Assembly: GCA_023440105.1 (NCBI GenBank) | Contig: JAEXSY010000457.1 | Coordinates: 1 to 6,217, forward strand | DNA from: Bacillota bacterium | GTDB lineage: Bacteria; Bacillota; Clostridia; Clostridiales; Clostridiaceae | Direction: 5' to 3' | Length of the DNA stretch: 6,217 nt | Shown: positions 1-6,217 of the stretch, one piece after another | How positions within the stretch are numbered: the stretch's first letter is position 1 | Layout of the letters: each line of letters starts with the position of its first letter | Translations under genes and position numbers: made by a program | The notes under the pieces: generated by a model | What the model was told of the DNA's origin: nothing | Database searches by the model: none | The model's input: the letters and a program-made list of their open reading frames with translations, nothing else

Positions 1-11
1 CCTTTATATAC

Positions 12-25
12 TGTAAACGTTCTAA
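12..25 (+). promoter_or_regulatory. Candidate cre / LacI-family operator
   Basis: The 14 bases TGTAAACGTTCTAA match the catabolite-responsive element pattern TGWAANCGNTNWCA at all defined positions but one: the C near the right end is A. The centre AACGTT is palindromic, as expected for CcpA or another LacI-family regulator. It lies just upstream of a sugar transporter operon, where such sites are common. The call rests on motif match alone. In AT-rich DNA a one-mismatch site can occur by chance, so the regulator is unproven. Confidence 0.4.
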
Positions 26-26
26 A

Positions 27-60
27 TATACTTTTTAGGAATATTCTTCAAAGTTATAAT
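27..60 (+). promoter_or_regulatory. Candidate promoter for the transporter operon
   Basis: A perfect TATAAT -10 hexamer sits at 55-60, with only a weak -35 (TTTTTA at 32-37, 17-base spacer). It would start transcription near 67 and leave a leader of about 40 bases before the ATG at 107. A second possible -10, TATACT at 27-32, pairs with TTTATA at 3-8 across an 18-base spacer. In that arrangement the operator-like site at 12-25 would lie between the two hexamers, a typical repression geometry. AT-rich DNA yields many such matches, so which one is used, if either, cannot be settled by eye. Confidence 0.4.
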
Positions 61-106
61 GAAGTCAATAACTGTTCTACTAAAAAACAGAAAAAGAGGT
101 GAGGCT

Positions 107-1096
107 ATGGAAAAAAGCGAGGGCACAGTTATGAGTACTAATATTAAAAGTACTGTTATAAAGGCTAAGAAAAAGAAATGGAGAAAGGAAGATACAGAGC
201 TTACTCTTCTGGGACTTCCTACTTTTATATGGTATATAGCCTTTTCTTATCTTCCCATGTTTGGAATAATAATAGCCTTCAAAAATTATAGGCTTGCTCC
301 AGGGGGGGGCTTCATAGAAAGCCTTCTTAAGAGTGATTGGGCTGGTTTTAAGAATTTCACTTTCTTTTTAAAATCCAATTCCTTTTTGATGCTCTTGAGA
401 AACACCATAAGCTACAATATTGTTTTTATAATACTTGGAACCTTGATTCCAGTTACCTTGGCTATAATGATCAGTATGATATACAGCAAGAAGGCCTCTA
501 AGACCTATCAGACCATGCTTTTCTTTCCTCATTTTATGTCATGGGTAGTTGTAAGCTATTTTGTATACGCTTTCTTAAGTCCTGATAAAGGACTTCTTAA
601 CCAGGTTTTGGTGTATTTTGGAAAGGAACCTATTCAGTGGTATATGGAAGCAAAGTATTGGCCCTACATCCTTGTGTTTATGCACCTTTGGAAGAGCGTG
701 GGCTATGGCATGGTGGTATATCTAGCAAGTATTACAGGTATTGATTCCTCTTATTATGAGGCAGCTATGATTGATGGGGCAAGTAAATGGCAGCAGGTGA
801 AATACATAACCCTGCCCTGCTTAAAGCCTGTAATAATTATGATGTTTATATTAAGTGTAGGAAGAATATTTTATTCCGATTTTGGGCTCTTCTATCAAAT
901 AACTCAAAGGGTTCCTAGTTCCCTGTATACCGTTGCTTCTACCTTTGATACCTATATTTATAACTCCCTTCGTTCTGGTGTAAGCATAGGAAAGACTGCA
1001 GCAGCATCTCTGTTCCAGTCCGTGACCTGCTGCATAGCCATACTACTAGCTAACTGGGCTGTTAAAAAGGTTGACGAAGATAGTGCAATTATTTAG
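107..1096 (+). CDS. Sugar ABC transporter permease, LplB-type (CUT1)
   Basis: This is an inner-membrane permease subunit of a carbohydrate importer (binding-protein-dependent transport family, CUT1, LplB-like). The 329-residue product has a basic N-terminal tail and about six hydrophobic segments, near residues 34-57, 99-125, 136-157, 185-209, 238-255 and 300-319. The ATPase-docking EAA loop is clear at 218-237: EAAMIDGA, with the invariant Gly at 224, ending in L236-P237. I chose the ATG at 107 because AAAGAGGTGA at 93-102 is a near-ideal ribosome binding site at the right distance. The in-frame ATG at 59 has no such site and overlaps the candidate -10 TATAAT. A third in-frame ATG at 131 has only a weak site. 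Residues 66-68 are three glycines encoded by an unusual eight-G run. It is first in an operon with a second permease and a binding protein. The family call is firm; the substrate is not readable from the permease. Confidence 0.93.
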   Translation: MEKSEGTVMSTNIKSTVIKAKKKKWRKEDTELTLLGLPTFIWYIAFSYLPMFGIIIAFKNYRLAPGGGFIESLLKSDWAGFKNFTFFLKSNSFLMLLRNTISYNIVFIILGTLIPVTLAIMISMIYSKKASKTYQTMLFFPHFMSWVVVSYFVYAFLSPDKGLLNQVLVYFGKEPIQWYMEAKYWPYILVFMHLWKSVGYGMVVYLASITGIDSSYYEAAMIDGASKWQQVKYITLPCLKPVIIMMFILSVGRIFYSDFGLFYQITQRVPSSLYTVASTFDTYIYNSLRSGVSIGKTAAASLFQSVTCCIAILLANWAVKKVDEDSAII

Positions 1097-1102
1097 GAGG
1101 GG
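1095..1102 (+). promoter_or_regulatory. Ribosome binding site fused to the preceding stop codon
   Basis: The sequence TAGGAGGGG contains the TAG stop of the first permease (1094-1096) and a strong Shine-Dalgarno site for the second permease, six bases before its ATG at 1109. This arrangement lets a terminating ribosome re-initiate and suggests translational coupling of two subunits that form a heterodimer. The layout is seen directly; the coupling is inferred. Confidence 0.8.
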
Positions 1103-1108
1103 ACACTT

Positions 1109-2035
1109 ATGAAGATGAAAAAAGTAGATGAAAATACTGTTAATACCCTTAGTCGTGTAAGTAAACCCATTAATCTGCTATTTAATTTCATATTTGCAAT
1201 CTTAGCGGCCCTATGTATAATCCCTGTTATCTTTGTATTTATGATTTCCATCTCTGCGGAAGAGTCCTTGGCTACTTACGGATACAAATTCTTGCCTAAG
1301 CTTTTTTCTTTGTCAGCTTACGAGTTTTTGTGGAATGAAAAAGGGACAATCCTCCAGGCTTTATTTATCTCCATTATAGTAACGGTGTTAGGCACCTTAA
1401 TAGGGCTTTTACTTACAACTACCATGGGATATGTTCTTTCTAGGAGGGACTACAAGCTCAAGGGATTTTTTACCTGGGTGGTATTTATACCTATGATCTT
1501 TAATGGAGGGCTGGTTGCCTCATATGTAATTAATACTCAGGTTTTAGGACTTAGAGACAGCATTTGGGCTCTTATACTGCCTTTAGCTGTATCCTCCTTC
1601 AATGTTATTATCAGTAAGACATTTTTTAGGACAACAATACCTGATTCCATCATAGAATCAGCAAAAATAGAAGGAGCCTCTCATCTGGATATATTTATAA
1701 GAATTGTCATGCCTATTTCTAAGCCAGTACTGGCAACCCTAAGCTTATTTTTAAGCTTTGGTTATTGGAATGACTGGTTCCAGGCTTCTTTATATATAAA
1801 TGATAAGAGTCTTATATCTCTTCAGGCATTACTTAATAATATGCAGAGCAATATTCAGTACCTTGCCAGCAATCCTACGGCAGGTCTTTCCATGCAGCAG
1901 TATTTGAATCAGATGCCTACAGAGTCTGTAAGGATGGCAATTGCAATAGTTATCATTATCCCTATTGCTTGTGCTTATCCCTTCTTCCAGCAGTACTTTA
2001 TCTCCGGTTTAACCATCGGAGCTGTTAAAGGATAA
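1109..2035 (+). CDS. Carbohydrate ABC transporter permease, YtcP/LplC-type (CUT1)
   Basis: This is the second membrane permease of the importer, expected to pair with the upstream permease to form the translocation channel. The 308-residue product is of normal family length. It has hydrophobic segments near residues 22-48, 84-109, 120-142, 151-169, 205-222 and 275-298. The EAA loop is at 183-202: ESAKIEGA, with the conserved Gly at 189, ending in M201-P202. The second EAA alanine is replaced by Ser, a mild change. The aromatic YWNDWF stretch at 219-224 and the C-terminal end GLTIGAVKG are characteristic of YtcP/LplC proteins. The ATG at 1109 is supported by AGGAGGGG six bases upstream; the ATG two codons later is a weaker choice. 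Only 12 bases separate it from the first permease, so they are almost certainly co-transcribed. No ATPase gene is in view, so a shared MsmX-like ATPase is presumed. Confidence 0.94.
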   Translation: MKMKKVDENTVNTLSRVSKPINLLFNFIFAILAALCIIPVIFVFMISISAEESLATYGYKFLPKLFSLSAYEFLWNEKGTILQALFISIIVTVLGTLIGLLLTTTMGYVLSRRDYKLKGFFTWVVFIPMIFNGGLVASYVINTQVLGLRDSIWALILPLAVSSFNVIISKTFFRTTIPDSIIESAKIEGASHLDIFIRIVMPISKPVLATLSLFLSFGYWNDWFQASLYINDKSLISLQALLNNMQSNIQYLASNPTAGLSMQQYLNQMPTESVRMAIAIVIIIPIACAYPFFQQYFISGLTIGAVKG

Positions 2036-2067
2036 AAAATATTAAAAATTATAAAGGAGCTGTATTT

Positions 2068-3492
2068 ATGAAGAAAATACTATCAATTATATTTTCCCTG
2101 TTTCTCTTTGTAGGTGTACTATCTGGCTGTTCATCAAATAAAGGTGGCAGCAAAGATAATGGAGATATTGTAACCCTAAAGTGGGTTACCGTAGGAAGTG
2201 GCATGCCGTCAAATTATGATAAGTGGGAAAAAACAATAAATGAATATCTGGAGGAAAAGATAGGAGTTCATTTAGAAATGGAGGTAGTAAGCTGGGGAGA
2301 TTGGGAATCTCGAAGAAATGTTATAGTTAACACCAATGAAGATTACGATATTCTCTTCACTAATGTGGGTACCTATACTGGTGATGTTACCCTTGGCGCC
2401 TTTGCTGATATTACTGATTTGGTAGAATCCACTACTCCAGATTTATATGCTTCTATACCATCAGATTACTGGGATGCTGTTAAAATAGACGGGAAAATCT
2501 ATTCTGTTCCTACCTATAAGGATAGCTCCGCTACCCAATACTTTGTTTTAGATAAGACCTTAGTTGATAAATATTCTATAGATACTGATAACCTTAAAGA
2601 ATTAGCTGATTTAACAGAGCCTTTAACTAAGATTAAGGAAGGAGAGAATAAGGTTCCATTCATTCTCAACAACCTAGGCTTAGATGTTATTTATTCTATG
2701 AACTATGATCAGATGGGCTCAGGCTTGCCTGCTGTAGGAGTTAAATATGATGATGAAAGCCGTACTGTTGTTAATGTTTTTGAAGAGAAGGTTATATTAG
2801 ACCAGCTGGAGCTTCTTAATCAGTGGTACAAGGGTGGAATAATTAATGCTGATGCACCTACCCTTACAGAGAATCCTAGCTATAGGGCTGCCTTTGTAGC
2901 TCAGGGCTGGAGCTCTGCAGCAAGGACTACCTGGGGACCACAGATGGGAGTAGATGCTATTGCTCTACAGTTTGGAGAAACAATAGTATCTAACGATTCC
3001 GTTAGAGGCTCTTTAAATGCTATATCTGCCAGCTCTAAGCATCCAGAAGAAGCTTTAAAGCTTTTAGAATTAGTAAATACTGACACATATTTAAGGGATT
3101 CCCTCTATTATGGTCTTGAGGGAGATAATTTTGAATATGTAGATGGCAAGGTTAAAAGATTAAATACTGAATGGCCAATGGCTGGTTATACTCAGGGAAG
3201 CTTCTTCACCGTTTCTCAGCTTGTGGAGGAGGAATTCAATCAATGGGATGAGGTTAAAGAGCTAAATGATAATGCAAAGGGTTCTGTGCTTCTAGGCTTT
3301 ACCTTTGATACCACTCCAGTAGAGGATGAGCTTGCTAATTGTATCGAGATATACAATAGATACAGGAGTGAGGTTAATACTGGTGCAAAAGCTCCTTCAC
3401 AGATAGTAAAGACTATGGTAGAGGAGATGAATAAGGCAGGTCTTCAAAAGATAATTGATGAAGCTCAGTCACAAATTGATAAAGCATTTTAA
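2068..3492 (+). CDS. Extracellular sugar-binding lipoprotein, LplA-type with DUF3502-like C-terminus
   Basis: This is the solute-binding protein that captures the sugar outside the membrane and delivers it to the two permeases. The 474-residue product begins with a lipoprotein signal: Lys2-Lys3, a hydrophobic core at 4-17 and the lipobox LSGC, with Cys21 as the lipidated residue. A Ser/Gly/Asn-rich linker (22-32) leads into a family-1 solute-binding fold. Typical segments include DGKIYSVPTYKD at 141-152 and HPEEALKLLELVNTD at 325-339. The end resembles DUF3502: GFTFDTTPVEDELA at 410-423, then a helical tail with AGLQKIIDEAQSQIDKAF at 457-474. That domain is typical of LplA-like partners of LplB/YtcP permeases. 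AAAGGAG at 2053-2059 sits eight bases before the ATG. It lies 32 bases after the second permease and is followed by a strong hairpin. The ligand cannot be read from the sequence; an alpha-mannoside or a glycan fragment is suggested by the mannosidase next door. Confidence 0.93.
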   Translation: MKKILSIIFSLFLFVGVLSGCSSNKGGSKDNGDIVTLKWVTVGSGMPSNYDKWEKTINEYLEEKIGVHLEMEVVSWGDWESRRNVIVNTNEDYDILFTNVGTYTGDVTLGAFADITDLVESTTPDLYASIPSDYWDAVKIDGKIYSVPTYKDSSATQYFVLDKTLVDKYSIDTDNLKELADLTEPLTKIKEGENKVPFILNNLGLDVIYSMNYDQMGSGLPAVGVKYDDESRTVVNVFEEKVILDQLELLNQWYKGGIINADAPTLTENPSYRAAFVAQGWSSAARTTWGPQMGVDAIALQFGETIVSNDSVRGSLNAISASSKHPEEALKLLELVNTDTYLRDSLYYGLEGDNFEYVDGKVKRLNTEWPMAGYTQGSFFTVSQLVEEEFNQWDEVKELNDNAKGSVLLGFTFDTTPVEDELANCIEIYNRYRSEVNTGAKAPSQIVKTMVEEMNKAGLQKIIDEAQSQIDKAF

Positions 3493-3507
3493 GCTGTAAC
3501 AATATAA

Positions 3508-3552
3508 AAAGAAGGAGTTGTAACAAAGTAATTTTGTCATAACTCCTTCTTT
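3508..3552 (+). terminator. Long hairpin after the binding-protein gene (terminator or 3' stabiliser)
   Basis: The arms AAAGAAGGAGTT (3508-3519) and AACTCCTTCTTT (3541-3552) are perfect complements over 12 bp. Inside them the pairing continues with a G-T pair, a T-A pair, one A-C mismatch and five more pairs around a GTAAT loop, giving about 19 pairs in all. The base of the stem supplies the sequence TTCTTT, but the run of T is broken by ACAT straight after it, so intrinsic termination on the + strand may be partial. In the opposite direction the tail reads TTTTTATATT, a better T-rich tail, although no - strand gene is visible. The hairpin may end most transporter transcripts, or protect their 3' end while letting some transcription continue into the mannosidase. 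Confidence 0.75.
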
Positions 3553-3561
3553 ACATAGATT
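3534..3561 (+). promoter_or_regulatory. Weak candidate promoter for the mannosidase gene
   Basis: TTGTCA at 3534-3539 matches the -35 consensus at five of six positions. TAGATT at 3556-3561, 16 bases on, matches the -10 at four of six. The start would fall near 3568, right at the ribosome binding site, leaving a leader of only about 15 bases. The -35 lies inside the terminator hairpin. The match is suggestive only. It is listed because the hairpin would otherwise limit expression of the downstream gene. Confidence 0.2.
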
Positions 3562-3582
3562 AATGTGAAAGGAAGGAAGCAT

Positions 3583-6217
3583 ATGATGTACTTTATTGAT
3601 AAAAGAATTCAAGTTATCTGCGATGAATTAAAGCGTTTAATGATAAAGAATAAGCAGCCTCTAGGAAGCTGGACCTATAAAAAAGGGAATTTTATATCCC
3701 CAGAGCAGGCTGAAAATAGTATACCTTCATGGGAAGCCTTCGATGAAAAAACCATGCACTGGTATGGCCCTGATGAGCATTATTGGTTCAGGACAGAGCT
3801 TATAGTACCTGAGGATTTTCAGGATAAAGAGCTGTGGCTTCATGTAAGCACCCAGATCAATGAGTGGGATGATGGGAAGAATCCTCAGTTTCTGCTCTTT
3901 GTAAATGGGAAGGCTCTTCAAGGAATCGATATGAATCACCGAGAGGTAAAGCTTTTTGATAAAGCGTCTGCAGGAGAAAGGATTAAGCTAGATCTACAAT
4001 CCTACACCGGTACACTACACTCAGAATTCAATCTGATAACCCATATTTATGAAGAGGATTCAAAAATAAAAGAGCTTTATTATGACCTTCAGGTACCCTT
4101 ATGGGCCTTTGCCAGGATGGAGAAGGATGATAAGACAAGGTATGAAATTGAAGGGGTGTTAAATGACACTGTAAATCTTTTAGATTTAAGGTCTCCTTAT
4201 TCAGAAGAATTCTATGCCTCCTTAGAGAAGGCACAGGAGCATATAAAGAAAGCTCTTTATGAGGATATGGCAGGGTATAAGGACATAATTGCAACCTGTA
4301 TAGGTCATACCCATATCGATGTAGCCTGGTGGTGGACAGTAGAACAGACCAGGGAAAAGGTTGGAAGAAGCTTTGCTACGGTGCTGAAGCTTATGGAGGA
4401 ATATCCTAATTATAAATTTATGTCCAGCCAGCCAGTACTCTATCACTTCCTGAAGGAAAGATATCCAGAGCTTTATGAAAGAGCAAAGGAGAGAGTTTTA
4501 GAGGGGAGATGGGAGGCTGAAGGTGGTATGTGGCTTGAGGCTGACTGCAACCTGACCTCTGGTGAGTCGCTGGTTCGTCAGTTCCTTTATGGAAAGAAGT
4601 TCTTCAAAGAGGAATTTGGAGTGGATAACCGTATCCTCTGGCTTCCGGATGTCTTTGGATATTCTGGTGCCCTGCCGCAGATCATGAAAAAAAGCGGTAT
4701 AGAATATTTCATGACAACAAAGCTTTCCTGGAATCAAATAAATAAAATTCCCAACGACACCTTCCTCTGGAGAGGGATAGACGGCTCAGAGGTCCTTACA
4801 CACTTTATAACTACCACTGGAGTAGGGCAAAATACCAATGATTTCTTTACTACCTATAATGGTATGCTTCATCCCGATTCTATCATGGGTGGCTGGCAGC
4901 GCTATCAGAATAAGCAGATTAATAACGATATCCTCATCTCCTATGGCTATGGAGATGGAGGAGGAGGTCCCACAAGAGAAATGCTTGAAATCTCCAAGAG
5001 AATGGAAAAGGGAGTCAAGGGGATTCCTATGGTGAGGCAGGAAAAGTCTCTTAATTACTTTGATGAGCTTAAGGAGAGGGTTATAAACAATAAGCGCCTG
5101 GAAGTATGGGAAGGGGAGTTCTATTTTGAATATCATAGAGGAACCCTAACATCTATGGGAAGAAATAAACGAGGAAACAGAAAGAGTGAGCTTGGACTCA
5201 TGGACCTGGAATTATTATCGATTTTAACAAAGGATAAAATATCCTATCCTGCTGAGGATATAGCAGCTCTTTGGAAAACTGTCCTCTTGAACCAGTTCCA
5301 TGATATCCTTCCTGGTACCTCGATAAAAGGGGTTTATGAGGTAACAAAAAAGGAATATGAAGAAATAAAAGAAAAGCTTCAGCTTCTGGTAAATAAAAGA
5401 CTTGAGCTACTAACAGAGAACAAGGAAGGGATAACCTTAGTTAATACTCTCGGCTTTGATAGAAGTGATATTGTTAAGCTTCCTCCCTGCCAGGGTAATG
5501 TCCTTATAGATGAGGAAGGAAACGAATATCCTATCCAGGCTACAGAAGAGGGAGCCGTAGCCTATGTTAAAAATCTACCCTCAAAGGGCTACAGGCATTA
5601 TAGCTTATCTGATATAAGCAGCAAAGAAAATGAGCAGCTTATACATAAGGATGACTATACCCTTGAGACTCCTTACTACACCATAAAGCTTGATGAAAAG
5701 GGCCTCTTTACCTCCATATATGATAAGGAATATGACAGAGAGATTCTTCAGGAAAATATGAAGGGAAACCTCATGATGATGTATGAGGATAAGCCTATAT
5801 ATTATGATGCTTGGGATATAGATATGTATTACACAGAAAAGTCCTGGCCAGTAGAGGAGCTTTCTTCTATGGAATGGATTGATTTAGGAGAGGTTAGAGC
5901 TACCCTTAAGCTGGAGAGAAAAATATCAAGCTCAAAGATAGTACAGAAGATACATTTCTATAAGGATAGCAGAAGGATAGATTTTGAAACCTATGTAGAC
6001 TGGAAGGAACATCAGCATCTATTGAAGGTTCACTTCCCTGTAGCTGTTCACACCGATGAGGCTACCTTTGATATACAGTTTGGAAACCTAAAGCGAAAGA
6101 CTCATAGAAATACCAGCTGGGACATGGCTAGGTTTGAGAGCGGTGGACAGAAGTGGATTGATCTCTCGGAAGGTCATTATGGAGTAAGCCTTTTAAATGA
6201 CTGTAAATATGGCTACT
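3583..6217 (+). CDS. Alpha-mannosidase, GH38 family (3' end outside the window)
   Basis: This is a cytoplasmic retaining alpha-mannosidase, expected to release mannose from imported alpha-mannosides. The frame is open for 878 codons to the window edge; bacterial relatives run to about 1,000 residues or more, so the C-terminus is missing. Residues 1 to about 235 form a beta-rich N-terminal domain (NPQFLLFVNGK at 100-110). The catalytic domain starts with GHTHIDVAWWW, giving zinc ligands His244 and Asp246. ADCNLTSGES at 320-329 is a family signature. WLPDVFGYSG supplies the nucleophile Asp356, and YGDGGGGPT holds the probable acid/base Asp458. The middle domain carries HRGT at 518-521 and NQFHDILPGTSI at 570-581, whose His573 is the last zinc ligand. 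The C-terminal beta domain begins near 694, with DAWDID at 742-747. There is no signal peptide. The ATG at 3583 follows AAAGGAAGGAAG (3568-3579); the ATG at 3586 is equally possible. Catalytic roles are assigned by analogy with characterised GH38 enzymes. Confidence 0.95.
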   Translation, partial: MMYFIDKRIQVICDELKRLMIKNKQPLGSWTYKKGNFISPEQAENSIPSWEAFDEKTMHWYGPDEHYWFRTELIVPEDFQDKELWLHVSTQINEWDDGKNPQFLLFVNGKALQGIDMNHREVKLFDKASAGERIKLDLQSYTGTLHSEFNLITHIYEEDSKIKELYYDLQVPLWAFARMEKDDKTRYEIEGVLNDTVNLLDLRSPYSEEFYASLEKAQEHIKKALYEDMAGYKDIIATCIGHTHIDVAWWWTVEQTREKVGRSFATVLKLMEEYPNYKFMSSQPVLYHFLKERYPELYERAKERVLEGRWEAEGGMWLEADCNLTSGESLVRQFLYGKKFFKEEFGVDNRILWLPDVFGYSGALPQIMKKSGIEYFMTTKLSWNQINKIPNDTFLWRGIDGSEVLTHFITTTGVGQNTNDFFTTYNGMLHPDSIMGGWQRYQNKQINNDILISYGYGDGGGGPTREMLEISKRMEKGVKGIPMVRQEKSLNYFDELKERVINNKRLEVWEGEFYFEYHRGTLTSMGRNKRGNRKSELGLMDLELLSILTKDKISYPAEDIAALWKTVLLNQFHDILPGTSIKGVYEVTKKEYEEIKEKLQLLVNKRLELLTENKEGITLVNTLGFDRSDIVKLPPCQGNVLIDEEGNEYPIQATEEGAVAYVKNLPSKGYRHYSLSDISSKENEQLIHKDDYTLETPYYTIKLDEKGLFTSIYDKEYDREILQENMKGNLMMMYEDKPIYYDAWDIDMYYTEKSWPVEELSSMEWIDLGEVRATLKLERKISSSKIVQKIHFYKDSRRIDFETYVDWKEHQHLLKVHFPVAVHTDEATFDIQFGNLKRKTHRNTSWDMARFESGGQKWIDLSEGHYGVSLLNDCKYGY

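Noticed and set aside
37..48. Near-palindrome AGGAATATTCTT centred on GAATATTC
   Set aside because: It is a short AT-rich palindrome with no match to an operator I can name. It may be chance, though it does lie between the promoter hexamers.
2901..3086. Minus-strand open frame of 61 codons inside the binding-protein gene
   Set aside because: It lies wholly opposite a well-supported lipoprotein gene, has no ribosome binding site that I can see, and its product has no recognisable features.
3495..3526. Direct repeat TGTAACAA at 3495-3502 and 3519-3526
   Set aside because: Two 8-base AT-rich copies in a short gap are not enough to claim a regulatory repeat, and the second copy is part of the hairpin stem.
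4172..4188. Perfect 7-bp inverted repeat TAAATCT-TTT-AGATTTA
   Set aside because: It is short, all but AT-only, and lies within the mannosidase coding region, where it encodes ordinary residues. It is best explained by chance.
4838..5035. Plus-strand open frame of 65 codons
   Set aside because: It is in another frame within the GH38 catalytic domain, including the bases that encode the GDGGGGPT motif, so it is a shadow.
3727..5136. Several minus-strand open frames of 70-116 codons
   Set aside because: All lie opposite the GH38 frame, which carries every expected family motif across this span. They overlap one another and look like shadows of its codon usage.

Overview
The window looks like part of the chromosome of a low-GC Gram-positive bacterium, most likely a Clostridia-type Firmicute. 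The DNA is AT-rich, with frequent ATA and AGA codons. Each gene has a strong AGGAGG-type ribosome binding site, and the binding protein carries a classic Gram-positive lipoprotein signal. This taxonomic reading is inferred from composition and style, not from a database match.

All real genes lie on the + strand and read as one carbohydrate-uptake locus. Positions 1-106 hold a candidate promoter region with a cre/LacI-type operator-like sequence. Two CUT1 (LplB/YtcP-type) sugar ABC transporter permeases follow at 107-1096 and 1109-2035. The stop codon of the first is fused to the ribosome binding site of the second. After 32 bases comes a lipoprotein sugar-binding protein of the LplA type with a C-terminal DUF3502-like region (2068-3492). 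A 90-base gap then holds a long, near-perfect hairpin (3508-3552). The last gene, from 3583 and running off the window end, is a large cytoplasmic GH38 alpha-mannosidase. It keeps all the expected zinc and catalytic residues in the visible part.

The likely logic is that the lipoprotein captures a glycan fragment outside the cell, the two permeases import it, and the GH38 enzyme trims alpha-mannosyl residues inside the cell. No ATP-binding subunit is encoded here. This is usual for CUT1 loci of this type, which often share an MsmX-like ATPase encoded elsewhere. That the substrate is an alpha-mannoside is inferred only from the neighbouring mannosidase.

I see no mobile element, CRISPR array, RNA gene or defence system. 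Most of the window is an ordinary glycan-use locus. The points worth a second look are an eight-G run inside the first permease, the hairpin that separates transporter from enzyme, the operator-like sequence at the left edge, and the start codon of the first permease.
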